Shown here: positions 1-42,866 of the stretch, in pieces | Layout of the letters: each line of letters opens with the position of its first letter | Position numbering within the stretch: the first letter of the stretch is position 1 | From: Triplophysa rosa | Taxonomy: Eukaryota > Chordata > Actinopteri > Cypriniformes > Nemacheilidae | NCBI RefSeq assembly: GCF_024868665.1 | Contig: NC_079902.1 | Location: forward strand, 20,252,772-20,316,771 | DNA: 64,000 nt | Reading direction: 5' to 3' | The notes under the pieces: generated by a model | Told to the model about the DNA's origin: nothing | The model's input: only the letters and a program-made list of their open reading frames with translations | The model's database searches: none | Position numbers and translations under genes: made by a program

Positions 1-17905
<17,905 letters not shown>

Positions 17906-18662
17906 AATTCCTAAAAAGAGAAGTCCAATGCATTAATTGCTATTAAGATAAGGTATCACACTAGGCCTTTTCTGCATCAAGTGTGCTATTCACGCAACAA
18001 ACAATGCTTAAATATTTTATATTTTAAGGCTTTATATAGTAAAGGGTGTGAATAGTGGTACCAAAATGTATGAAGCCATGAATAAAATAACTCCTATTTA
18101 AAGAACACAAGTGATGCAAAGCTCTTAGACGTGCTCATATAATATCAAACGTATCATAAACATATTCAAACTAATTTTGTTAGGTAAATCAAATATTGAC
18201 AAGACTTTTCCTCTTTTCACTTGTCTAACAAACTGGTATAAAATAAACTTATCTAAAACAAACAGTCACACTGTACACAACGGCTTTGTCTCATAACCGA
18301 GTGGGTTGCTTGACTATACACTTGCGATTTGGGCAAATTCTGTACAATAGACTAGTAACTTTACTTGTACGTTAAGTACCATGATGCTCAAATGTGCCGT
18401 CTAGTTTTTACTAGGTTTTAGGTTTTTTGAGCACAGTCAGCGTAAATGACATACAACATTACAATGTCTTCTATTGGATCTTGACACTTGACACAACAGA
18501 AAATGATCCATAAGTGTTTCGTACTTACCCAACGATCTCATCAAACAGGTGAAATGTGCATTTGGCTTAAGTAGGAAGTTCAGTATCACAACAACCTTTA
18601 GATGGCAACACGGGCAACTCAAAGACAACAAGCGTCGATCCTCAAGGGCTCGGGTCGCTTAC

Positions 18663-18955
18663 CTTTCCTGATAACGTTAACGTAAATATCCGAGGTTCAG
18701 GATCAACATCAACATCAAACAGCCGGGATCTGGGCTTTAGAGTCAAGATTTCGGTTTATTTCGCCATGTTGCCCTGAAGCCAACTCACGCAAGATGATAG
18801 AAAGTCAGTTCAGAGATGACGATGGTCGTGGATATGCAGAAGCTCCGCTGGGATGAGAAAAGACCGATCGATCACTTAAATTTAATAACCGGTCGCGAGC
18901 GACTACAGTAAATCATGTCGAGATCAACAGCTCCGTTTGAATAGACAGTTTGACT
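18663..18955 (-). other. nfkb1: Probable non-coding first exon of nfkb1
   Basis: On the minus strand a good splice donor (CAGGAAAG followed by GTAAGC) ends at 18663. The next exon (17910-17867) has a clean acceptor 5 nt before the start codon at 17905-17903, so the leader must be split. The stretch 18,640-18,960 is richer in CpG than its surroundings, as expected of a promoter-proximal exon. The 5' end is an estimate; no TATA box was seen. Confidence 0.55.
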
Positions 18956-18963
18956 TCCTTACT

Positions 18964-18983
18964 GGAAATTCCCTGTGACGTCA
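18964..18983 (-). promoter_or_regulatory. kappaB site plus CRE at the nfkb1 promoter
   Basis: The plus strand reads GGAAATTCCC at 18964-18973; the minus strand is GGGAATTTCC, a full match to the kappaB consensus GGGRNNYYCC. Two bases further is the palindrome TGACGTCA (18976-18983), the full CRE/ATF site. Both lie immediately upstream of the presumed nfkb1 first exon. Human NFKB1 is known to be autoregulated through promoter kappaB elements, so the position fits. Binding itself is inferred. Confidence 0.6.
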
Positions 18984-19035
18984 ACGCGTAAACCGCTCTT
19001 TTGCGACCGCACGCGGACACCGGTGGAACAACAAC

Positions 19036-19253
19036 TGCGTCTCAATTCGAAGGCTGCGTAAGTCATCGAGGTTGTCTCATTTGAGTTAAAAAAAAAAAAC
19101 ATTATGAAATTAACATTTATTTTTCCTAAGACGTAATCATTGTAGCCTTGAAATGTAACGTTTGATTTTCTCAAATAAATGATACATCTCGATGACGTAT
19201 GCGGCCGAAAAAAATGCCACCCCCGGAGGACGTAGCCTTTGAATTGAGACGCA
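19036..19253. mobile_element. MITE upstream of nfkb1
   Basis: The ends TGCGTCTCAATTCGAAGGCT and AGCCTTTGAATTGAGACGCA are inverted copies. It lies within 100 bp of the nfkb1 promoter region. The rest of 19254-20109, between the nfkb1 promoter and the ube2d 3' end, holds no recognisable gene. Confidence 0.7.
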
Positions 19254-20109
19254 ATATCATTAAAATATATAACTTAATTACAATAGATTTCAGTACATAA
19301 GTATTACTGACAAGCAGGTTTCTATTTATTATCTTTTTTTTAAATCAGGTCCTGTCACAAAATCTGCCAGAAACCTAAGAAATTGTATTGTGCTTAAAGA
19401 AAATGAAATCTTTTTAAACCATTAAGACTTTTGTATTGTGATCCTCCAATTTTGTATTGTTAATTATTATTAGCAAATGTGTTGATTTAAAAATATCGTA
19501 AAATACTGATATATATACATGTGTTAATAATAAACATTAAAAATAGATATTGATTTGAGCCTGAATTCAGGCATAACTAAAAATGTCCGACTGTCTTCAA
19601 TTTAGAAGTCTTAAAACCTTTTGTAAAATTCAAGTTGCTTTAAGTTACTTGAGTCTGTTTTCATTTTTTTTTAAGAACAGTGATGTGATGGCATTTTTTC
19701 TGCTTTTGTTATTTTGGTCGAGCACCCACTTGTGCCAGTGATGTGCATTCTTTTGTTTGTGTTTTGCTGAACGTTTTAAACAACTCAATAACCCCCTCCT
19801 AACTGCTTGTTGAACACAGGCATTGTTGTTCTAACTTTATCCACATACAGAGCATGGAGTGATATAACGCTGCTGTTGCTCTTACAGACAGGGGTCCCTC
19901 TTTCAAAGAACTAATAATAGTCCAGCAGTTGTTGAGAGATCTCTGCTTTCGGTGATGCGTGTTAGCTACAAGGGTCCAACTAGTGTCAAATTCCATTTGG
20001 TCGTCAATACTACTTAGGAACATCTTATAACAAACATGTCACTGAGTACATTGCTCTTATAATACAATCTCATGAGGACATACACACAGATACTGCAGAA
20101 ACACACACT

Positions 20110-20923
20110 GAACGATACTTTAGCAACTTTATTGAGCGAACAAAAATCAACAGCTAGAAGAGCTATTAGTTGATCGGTCATCCATCAAGAGCTTTCGATC
20201 ACATATATTCAGTGCAATGAGAGAACAGTGTGTTTAGGAGGATAGATAACTAATAGCTCTCAGTTCTAAAAACATCAAAAACGGGAGAGAAAATGAGTAA
20301 CAAAATAAGTTCTCAGACTCTAAAAGTGGACATGTATTTGCTTTACATCGTCTGCAGATATTCATTTTGGCAGACCACAGACCAATTACTTTAGTTGTTT
20401 CATTAACATGCAAAATATATATTTTCGTAACTGCTGATACAATGACGTGACTGATTTGGTAAGAAACAGTCAGTTATAAGCAAGAATATATTTCACAGAC
20501 CATAGTTCTCATTGCTATTGTAAAAGCATATAAAAAACATGAAGGCCAACCCAGCAACAAATTTCCATGTTCGCTGGCACCTGTAGAACCGTTGTTTTAT
20601 TTTCTTAAATAGCACCTCTAGCCTGTGGCATGAGTTACAAGCGACCAATGTTCTCTTACGTTTTTTTTTCTTTTGTCTCAATAAAAAAACATCTGAGCTC
20701 GTTATTAAAACATGCTTCTTTGACACGAGCGTTTTTCTGAACATAAAGCTGGTGATCTTTACGACGTTGTGGTCCTTTTTACAGCATGTGCATGGATATT
20801 GAAGGGGGCAAAATAACTAAGCAGAACTGATATGGTCTGAATACAGTCGATTCATTAAGGGGAAGGGGGAAAAGTTGTTTCATTTTTTCCAGCTATACTG
20901 CAGATTGGTCTGATTTTCAGGTA
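20110..20923 (-). other. ube2d: 3' untranslated region of the ube2d gene
   Basis: Downstream of the stop codon (20926-20924) the minus strand runs about 800 nt to an AATAAA signal at 20133-20128 (plus strand TTTATT), so cleavage is expected near 20,110. No ORF with a recognisable product lies here. The end point is inferred from this single polyadenylation signal. Confidence 0.5.
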
Positions 20924-33873
<12,950 letters not shown>

Positions 33874-34170
33874 TCTTTGTGTGTTGTGGGCTCTTGGGGC
33901 CGAGAAAGACGAGATTTATCCGGCTAGCTGCGGCTACTTGTGTGCTCGCTAGCCAGACACCAAAGATCCAACAGAAACCCGACGATATCGAACCGGAAAC
34001 GAACAAAATGAGCCGTTAAGGCGGATCAACGTGATCCTTAGTATTTGATCAATATTATCCTGACGTAAACAAAAGTTATTGAATATGAACAGGCAGTCCT
34101 GTATTACAACACTAGTGAAGGTATGTCTCCTCTGAGCTCTCACTCGCTCTCTCTCACTCACCACAAAATG
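33874..34170 (-). promoter_or_regulatory. Probable leader and promoter region of ube2d
   Basis: This stretch lies directly upstream of the ube2d start codon (33873-33871). It is less AT-rich than the flanking intron and intergenic DNA. No TATA box or certain non-coding exon could be fixed. A GC box (GGGCGGGG, about 34,428-34,435) lies farther upstream. The assignment rests on position. Confidence 0.35.
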
Positions 34171-34555
34171 TCCCCTCTCTCACTCCCTCTATCTCTCTTC
34201 TGACGCATCAGTTTACGGAAATGTGGAAGCATTGACTAACAGAGAAAGAGAAGAGATATATATTATATATTATATAGTATCCTACAAAAATATATATTTT
34301 TGTCAAGGGTACTTTCTCTGGATGTGTCTCAAAACATAAGTAACGTTAGCTGCCTTTGTTTTCCTATCAAAACACGTTTTATTTTTGTTGAATAGAATTA
34401 ATAGAATTAATGTTGGCCTACCCCTAAGGGCGGGGGTTGAGACAACTAAGCGTTTCTTATAATGTTGTTTCATGTTATTATTTCATGGTAGGCTATATCA
34501 GGTGCACCTTTTTAAGGGCAAAGAAAATAGCTGCGCTCGTCTTTTTGTTACACTG

Positions 34556-36860
34556 CGCATGCACAAACTTGCGGTCGACATCAAAGTATCGCGAGAGCGA
34601 TTTGAAAGCATACAGGGGTGCGTTTCCCAAAAGCATCGTTAGCCAACTATGGTCGCAAGTTCCGTCGTTCCAGCATAGATGAACGAGTTAAGTGTTTCCC
34701 AAAACCATCGTTCCAACGATCAATCGCAAGAAGCATCGCAAAGTTGCGTGGTTGGAACTACAGGTCTAGAGCTGTGGTTAGAAGCATCGTTCCGTGTTAT
34801 TTTGACATGTAGACTTACATGCATCAAGCTTTTGATCAAAGTAAGCAAGCAGCATGCAGTGCATTCCATATCCATCATTCGAAATATATACCAATTTAAT
34901 TTGACATGTTTTAGTTTGTCAAGGAAAAAAGCGCTGTTTTTAAAGTGCGCATGCGTAGATATGGTTCCCTAGGACCCTGGGGAATCCCTGGGCGGAATGA
35001 CGTAGGAGGACACTTAAAAATGAATTAAATATCGTGAAATAAAACAACAGATAACAAAAATAGGATAACAAAAGTAGTCCTTAAATGCAATGTATGTTAT
35101 TTACAGCAAGAATTTGACATTAATTCGATCTGAACATATTTATTTATTAGTATACGTCATTACTCCACAACCTGTGTGGCGTCTTCAACTAGATTGCTGA
35201 ACCAACTTGGTTCAAACAATTGATCTCAGACAGAGGCTGTAGGCTTGTTCGACTTGATGCGGCGCCGCAAGATCCGACAGGCGGATGACATCACAGTACC
35301 GCGAGATCGATTCTAAACCAAACTTTTTATAGTTTTTTCGAATAGCTCTCCCGGTACTTTGATGTCATCCGCCTGTCGGATCTTGCGGCGCCGCATTAAA
35401 TCGAACAAGCCTTGTGTCTCATTTCGTAAAGCTGCGTCCTCCAGAGGTCTCATTTGAAGGCTGCTACGTCATCGAGGCTGTCTCGTTTCATAAAATCAGG
35501 TAGGACTGGCACCCTTCAAACGCGACCTTCTTTGACAGGAATTCGGAGGATACATGATAGGCTGTGGCCCAATTCGGGGGCTGCGTGCTTTGAAGGCTGT
35601 ATTTTAAGACCAATTGCGTCACAGCAGCGCGACTGAAGGCCGGTAAGGCTGTCCCGATTCAAAGGTTGCTTCAAAAGCCCCAAAATGCGACCTTATTTCC
35701 GCAGGTTTTTAAGGATACAACAAATGTATCCTTCACAGCTTTGGCTATCCCGAGATTCATTGCGCGCCTGTAACGGCTTGAAATGTTTTAATAATCTATC
35801 AAAACTTTAGTTAAATAAACGTATGTAATTCACAAAAACTGTCAATTTCATTGTTTTAATATTATATATGATGTTGTTAGTTAACATTATTGGTGCATTA
35901 TTGTGTTTTTTGAATTTGTAAGGTTGGTTAATTTAACAAACTGTTGGGCTGTTTTAATCTACATATTCTCGAAAATAAAATATAATTTTTCTGGCTCCGT
36001 ATTTGTTTAAAAAAGTCAGAAACGTCTTTGCTGTGTCCTGCAGGCACCACGCAACAGGAGCAGCAGGTGACGCAAATCACGCAATTAGGAAATCCTCCGC
36101 GAGGCTAGACCGTCTCATTTCAGTTCGCTTCTTGAACTTTTGAGGCTGCGTGCTTTGAAAACCAAGTCCTCGACCTTAAAGGTTGCAGCCCCTGAATTGG
36201 GAGACAGCTACAGATAGCTAGAGATAACCCACAATTCTTTGCGTCGGCCAACGTCTGTTATTTGAATAAACGGCAACAGCTGCACATTCAATCAAATATA
36301 TGGTGTTTAAATGTTAACAGTTTACAATTTGTGTCACGTTTTTTAATCTTAGCAGGCATATGTAGTAAATAGGTTTACAAGTGTTTTGGCGATTTTTAAG
36401 TTTTTAAACCGTAAGGCAAAAATTGTATATTTAACTCTTTTGGTATTGTTTAGGGTATAAAGTAACCAACTTTTTACCTCTTAAATCATGTAGAAATCAT
36501 TTGAATTAATTTGACAGGTGTGCGAGTGCAACGTGTTGTCATAGCAACGTACTTCCGTTTCCTTTTCTGCCAGTATGTCCTACGAAGGATGTCTCGTTTA
36601 ATTCTAAGTCGAGAATCCTCCGTATACAGCACCCTTTAGAGGATGATACCTCTGGAGGACACAAGGACGCAGCCGAGACACAGCTAGAGTTACTACGGTT
36701 TCGGGAAACATTCGTAACTACATCGTTAATTGCCCCAACGATGCGTCGTACTATGGCGGTTAACCAGCGAGTTATGTCGTTGTTCGGGAAACGCACCAGA
36801 GCAGTCTGCTCTCGCGGTACTTTAATGTCATACGCCGCCCGTAAAGCCGAACACACCTTG
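34556..36860. mobile_element. Composite nest of inverted-repeat elements
   Basis: The outer half-elements at about 34,570-34,604 (CGACATCAAAGTATCGCGAG) and 36,815-36,840 (CTCGCGGTACTTTAATGTCA) are inverted. The next layer is GGGTGCGTTTCCC (34,617) against GGGAAACGCACC (36,785). Inside are a complete palindromic MITE (35241-35412) and an element of about 1.27 kb with GTGTCTC ends (about 35,414-36,685). The whole looks like successive insertions upstream of ube2d. Confidence 0.6.
35241..35412. mobile_element. Near-perfect palindromic MITE
   Basis: Arms of about 60 bp (35241-35301 and 35352-35412) are inverted copies with about four mismatches. They contain GCGGCGCCGCAAGATCCGAC and its complement, separated by a 50-bp AT-rich loop. 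It belongs to the same family as the outer arms of the surrounding nest. Confidence 0.85.
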
Positions 36861-39800
36861 TGAGGTATTGTTGGCGGGAGAAGTATTTACTTTGAACGTG
36901 AACGTCGGTACGTGTAATCGTTAGACATTAAACCTGAATAAGATCAGACTTTTTTTCGAGACTTAACAGAATTGTTTGAACAAGCAAACAAACTAAAACC
37001 TGCAGGTGGTTTAACGGTAAGCGTCATGGACATTCTCTTGTACTATGCCCTATGCCCATCAGCCTAACGTTAGTTGTTTCATTTTGGTTTAATAGTTTTA
37101 TTCAAGTTATTCGAGTTATGGTCTATTTCTTCATTATAATCTGTGTCAGATATTGGTAACAACAACACACTTTAAATTGTTAGACATTGGCGGGGTTTAT
37201 TCTATTAAAGAGTGTATATCTCGGGTATGTTTTTGTATTTGCCTTTGAGTATGTTTACGTTGACCAAGTATGAAATTAATTATATTTCTTTAACTTATTT
37301 ATGTCGGTTCTGCATCCCAGACAGAGAACAGGTTGAATTGAACCATATTTATTACACAGAAAATGTGCAATCTTAAGTGGTGTTTTGGTGCATTTAAACA
37401 TATTGTTTGTTTTTATGCTTAGAGGTGTCATATGCATTTAAATATGCACTTGCACTTGATTGTTTTACTTGTAAAATTATGAATATATTGAGTCTATAAT
37501 TACGAGATTATACCTTTTGGAGGAGCTGAGGTGGGCCAGAGCAAGCATTATGCTGCATTGCATCATTACACAGAATTGTTGGCAAGTCCTATACAAGCTT
37601 TAACTTGGTAGAGGCCATACAAACAACAGAATCATTGTCTTGTAGGTCGATGGTTATTTCAATCTGATTAAAATGTGCAAATTTAGCAAATAATTACTAT
37701 CACAAGCATATGAAGAGAAAACAGGGTGTGAGGTTGTGCAGAATGCAGGTTGTAAAAAGCTTATTGACACGAGTAAACATAGAGAGAGGAGACACTTGCT
37801 GTATGAGAGACACTTTAAATCAAGAGAATTTATATTTATATATTTTACAGAACATTTTTATTGGGTTGATAAAATAATATAAAAATAAAAAGCCTTTATA
37901 TTTTCTATGGTTAGAAATTGCAGGGGGAATTCAGTCTTGCAGCATGTGATGAAGATTGCTTAAAAACATGAATATAAGAGCTTTGCACTCACCGACATTG
38001 TTTTGAATTGAGTTTTGTTTAAGTTTCTTTATGTAATCTTTCAGACTGAATCTGACATTTCATGTTTTAAAGTGCATTTTCTTTATTTGTTTTTTTAAAT
38101 AGCTGATTTACTAAACAGATTCAGCCTCTTATCCATATTGATTTGAAGAAATTACATTAATCTTAATGTTTAGTTAATTGTTATAAAACAGTATTGGGAT
38201 CAATTTGAATTCTTTGGCATCTAAAATGCACTGAACCCATGTTTCGTCAGGTCAAATTAACAGTGAAGATAAGTATTTGTGCGCTAGCTTTGTTTAGACT
38301 GAGGATCAATTCACATTTGTAAACGATTGACTATGATTGTGATCAGGATTAGCACACAAGAAAACTAACTATTTTGTTTGTTTTCAATATTTGCAGGAAT
38401 AGCAGGGGGATATAGTCTTGCTGTGTGTCATTAAAGTTAGTTTAAAAAAAAGAAAAAGCGGGAATGTAAGAACTACGCTGCAGCCAAATTTTATTTATTA
38501 AACACTAGATGGCGCTCTTTACCTTATCTGAGATTCTGTCAGGCGCTTAGAAAAATCGTAATGTCAGTATTTTATTTAATTAACTTCTATACTATGTTAA
38601 CTTAATTATATCTATCGAACCCCTCATGTAGTGTTTTAGTTTCTTTGAAAAATGCAAGGAAAATATAACATAACCGAAATGTTACTAGGTTTAGTATGAT
38701 TGAAAAGGATGATTGAACTGACATCTATGAACTCTCTTTTTTCCTGTGTTTTCATGGAAAATCTATTTTGCCATTTGTTTAAATTGAGAGCAGGATGCTA
38801 TGATTAAAAATAGTTATGAATTGCACTTTGACCACAAAGCAGTTAAAATGGAAATGCTTGAACAGTGACTAGTTCCTCTTACCACAAAACAGTTTAACAT
38901 TATAACATTGTGCTACTGTGCTGCTGCTAGATATTAGATGGGTTTACTCAATTCGATTAGGCTCTTTTACATAAAGCATTTAAAGAGTGTGACTCAACTT
39001 GTTTATGTTTGATTTAAGATACATACACCTTTTTTGATTGAATACATTTTAATATACTGTATTGGTAAGGCTTTTAAGTTGAGCAATTTTGATTGTCATG
39101 TTTTGTGAAAACACCACCCTGTAATGTATTTTTTTCTCTTGCAGTTTATGAGGATTATTACAATCTCCGTGGTAAATTTTGATATTTAACATTTGTCAAA
39201 CATGCAAATATTTAAAAATTTGACAAACATGCATGATAAATTATTGGCCATATCGATAAGGATGATTATGTTGGTAGTACTTCTACAGGAATTTAGAAGA
39301 GAATGGAATACATTTTCTATTTAAATGTTTTTTTTTAATATTGGTTGAACCTTTACAGAGTTTCCACAAAATTAATTTTATTTCCGTCTTCACTATCCTG
39401 TGTAATAATACAAAAAATATTTTCAGTTTTTCTGTTTGTAGCATTTATAGAACTAATTCAGTCATGCAAGAATGCAACAAAAGATTGTCAAAAGAGGTTA
39501 AAAACGTGACGGACGTATGAGCGTTATCATGGGTTGTTTCGTTTGTATTTATTTAGTACGTTTAGTTTCCTTTTTAGCAACCAATTGAGCACAAGAGGGC
39601 GCTCCTTGCCTGAAAAAACGAACATTCTTCAATGCGTTTGTAAAGTGGGTGTTGTCTTGGTCATGGATTTAAAAGGATACCTGTTTGGCTGCTTACTTGT
39701 TAACTTCTCGGCCTTATTTTAAAATGTCTAATCTTCTAATTTCTGTTTTATTCTGTTTTACACCATGCTCGTGGAACACCATGCTTGTATAAACGAATAC

Positions 39801-42145
39801 GTTCATTTTTGCGTTATGACCATCTCTGTAACATTTTTTTGTCATTACGTCTTTAGTTATTTACGTTAAAGTTCAAATCAGTATCTTTATCGAGTATTGA
39901 ACTATGACAGAAATTTATATTTAAACTCTCGAGATACCTTATATAAATGCAGTTTATCATTTCATATTAAGGTAAAACGGGTTTTTGACTGTTTATAGAA
40001 ATAATGAGAAATCGGCTTCCGCTCACGTTGTTGCGAGAAAAAAAATCATGTTTGTATATAGATTATTTAATATCTGCTCTAATTTCATGATTATCAATAT
40101 GTATACATTTTTAGTAAAAATGTTTTACTTTTATCTCGATGACCACTAGGTGGAAACAACTGCATTCATCTGACAGAAAGCTAGACGGACTCATATTGTA
40201 CCTCCATTTATTCAATTAACCTTGAACATTTATTGTTAAAAGAAATATGCACAAAGACAAAAAAAACATTTGATATAAATATATATAAACATAGGCCTAC
40301 ACCACGCTGCATATTAACTTTTTTCTTTTTGAGACATTGCAGAGCTGATAAAATGTCAATTCATTGCATGTTTGTTCTTTACATGGTTTGAAATATTAAC
40401 AAACTAAATTATGTTCAAGAATTTAAAATCAAATGTTGGCCTTTGATGTGCTATTGGATCAGTAAAATATTCTCATACGGCCCACCTGAGCTGCTGTGCG
40501 GTTTACAGCAGCTGATCAGCTCACGTGCAGTTTGACAGCGTTTTCGTTTCTTTCCAGAAAATACGATATATTTAAAATAGTTGTTATTGAATTTCTTAAC
40601 AATCAAAAGTGCCTAAAAACATTTTTACATATTGGTTTTGGACGGTTTTATAGTGTTCTAAACATTCAGAGCTTCCAAGATAACGGTGAGCAGGAATATT
40701 CCTACAGTTCGGGAGAGTTTGTGACATGAGACTGCGAGAAACGTATCTTTACCCGAGCTGTGTTGAACGTAGGGAATTTCGGTCAGTGGGACTTTTTCTC
40801 AGTTTTTTTGAAGAATAGAATAAAATAGAAATAAAACACAACGTGACATGACGTGATATGCTCTGGGTTTTGATCTCTCCTTAAACATATATACAGATAG
40901 AAACGGTGTACATGAATGGTACTTGACAGCGCTATTGTCGTTTTCTGGGTGTCATTCTGCTTCTTTCTGCTGTTTTGCCGCTTTGAGAGTGAAGTGTAGG
41001 CCTACCCTTGAGTGTTTTCTTCTCACCCAAAAGGGGTTTCTGATAATATAGGCCTAAACTCTAAAATAATAAACTATGACTCGAGATAGGCTTATGATCG
41101 AACATATTTTTGAAAAGTTTGTATACTTGCTTTTGTATTTTACAATGTTGTAGACACATAATAATAATAATAATAATAATAAGGAATACAAAACAAGATA
41201 CTAGCTCTTGTCTGAGGGGAAAATAGACTACCGATAATATGATGCTTTGCAAACATTGATAAGTGCGCAGATATACTTTATCAAGTATTAACCAATTTTT
41301 TAGGATAAAATAATGAAGTATTTTTTTCCTAAAACCCCATGGGAGCATTTGTCGACCGTCAACTCCAGAGGGCTATTTTTAATAAATATTTAAACGACCT
41401 TGATTTGCTGAAATTCTGAATAATATCAATAAAACGGCCACACAGCCGGGGATCTTATCTTAGAATAAATAAATGTGTATGAGCCGAAACTTACATCTGA
41501 ATTGTGTCTTTTAGAAAATAAATTTCTATTGTAGGTAGTATAAATAATATTGTTAAATTAATAATAATGTTTAATCATGTAACGTTTAACAATGCAAACA
41601 ACAACTCGGCTTCTCGTGTAGCTATAGGTTATATTGAAAGAATATTTCTTTCAGTTTATTTTTTTTTCGATTTAAGCATGCACCATCTTTTCCTAGTCGG
41701 GTGGAACCGCTATGCGTGCTGTCTAACACGAATAACCGAAATAGATGTCACTTTAAAGTAATACAATTTGATAAGGTTAAAATATTGCGATGTGTTTGAT
41801 GAAAACAGTTCACGTATGAAATCGTGACGCTAGCCTGCTCATAATCAAAACCAAAAACTTAAATCAACCTTAAACGCTTTGGATCCCCTTTGAAATAAAA
41901 GACATTAAATCATAACAGGACCTATAGACAACTACTTGCTTTGAACTCTGGGAATGATACCATAGTCGATATTTTAATTATGATGTTTGTGGGTGAACTT
42001 CGTTGCATGTTAATACAAATATAACGCATGTAAATGCACAGTCGCTTTCACTGTTTGCGAGTGCGCTCGGTCTGTCCAACATCAGCAGCACTGTACAAGC
42101 AGTTTTTGCGGCGAATTTTGAAAATGACGCAAAGGATGACCAGGG
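36861..42145. other. Intergenic interval, no gene supported
   Basis: About 5.3 kb of AT-rich DNA between the inverted-repeat nest and the ebf promoter. Short frames only; none has a recognisable product. An (ATA)n microsatellite lies at 41157-41182. Regulatory sequence for ebf is possible but cannot be delimited by eye. Confidence 0.5.
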
Positions 42146-42866
42146 CCAATCAGCGAGCGGAACCGAGTTTGACATTTAAAAGACTTTCCCTTTTAAGGGC
42201 AAGTCTCCGCCTTCGTCGAGTCCACGCTTGTCCCCCCCGAGAGCGCTGGAGCCTCGGAACCCGAGAGTAGGTGCGCTCCGCTGGGACAGAGGAGGCATAA
42301 AGAGACGGGGAGGGAGGGAATGAGATTTCTTGCTACCCAATCCCTCTTTTCCCCTGGGACAGCAAGCCTTCCCTGGTCCATCCCTCCCTCTTGTTTGGTA
42401 ATCATTTCATTTTACTCCTTTTTGAAGCAGTCGCCCGTTTTATCCCACTTTTCATTTCACAATCCCGTGCTCGTATGTTCGCCTTCTTCTTCAGAGCAAG
42501 TTCGCGTTCTCCCCTCTTTCCACCCGCGACGAGAAGGTCTTCTTGATCCCGGCTGATCGTTGTCCTTTGAGATGCTCCACAGCTCTTGCGCTTGCCTTCT
42601 CTCCACCCTCTTTTAACTAGAGACCGGTTAATCTTGAGTGAACTGAACTTGGGTTTGGAATCTAAAATAAAGAGGAACACCCAAAGGGATACGGTTACGC
42701 GTCTTTGGATAAGGACCTCTATCGCTTTCCCCATTTGTTGCGCTTTGGGGAAGATTTTTTCCCTTTCAGTTGGTTTTTGGTAATCCAGGTGGCCTTGTTC
42801 TGAGAGTGCAGGAGGATTATTCCATTCGAGCTGGTGTAGAGAGACATCCCCCACAAGGCTATTTTC
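42146..42866 (+). promoter_or_regulatory. Probable promoter and long leader of ebf
   Basis: A CCAAT box (42146-42150, GGCCAATCAGCG) is followed by a TATA-like TTTAAAA (about 42175-42181), which would place a start site near 42,205. From there to the start codon at 42867 the DNA is GC-rich compared with the interval before it and continues into the first coding exon without an obvious acceptor. An upstream reading frame (42320-42556, 78 codons) lies inside this leader. The start site is inferred, not shown. Confidence 0.45.
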
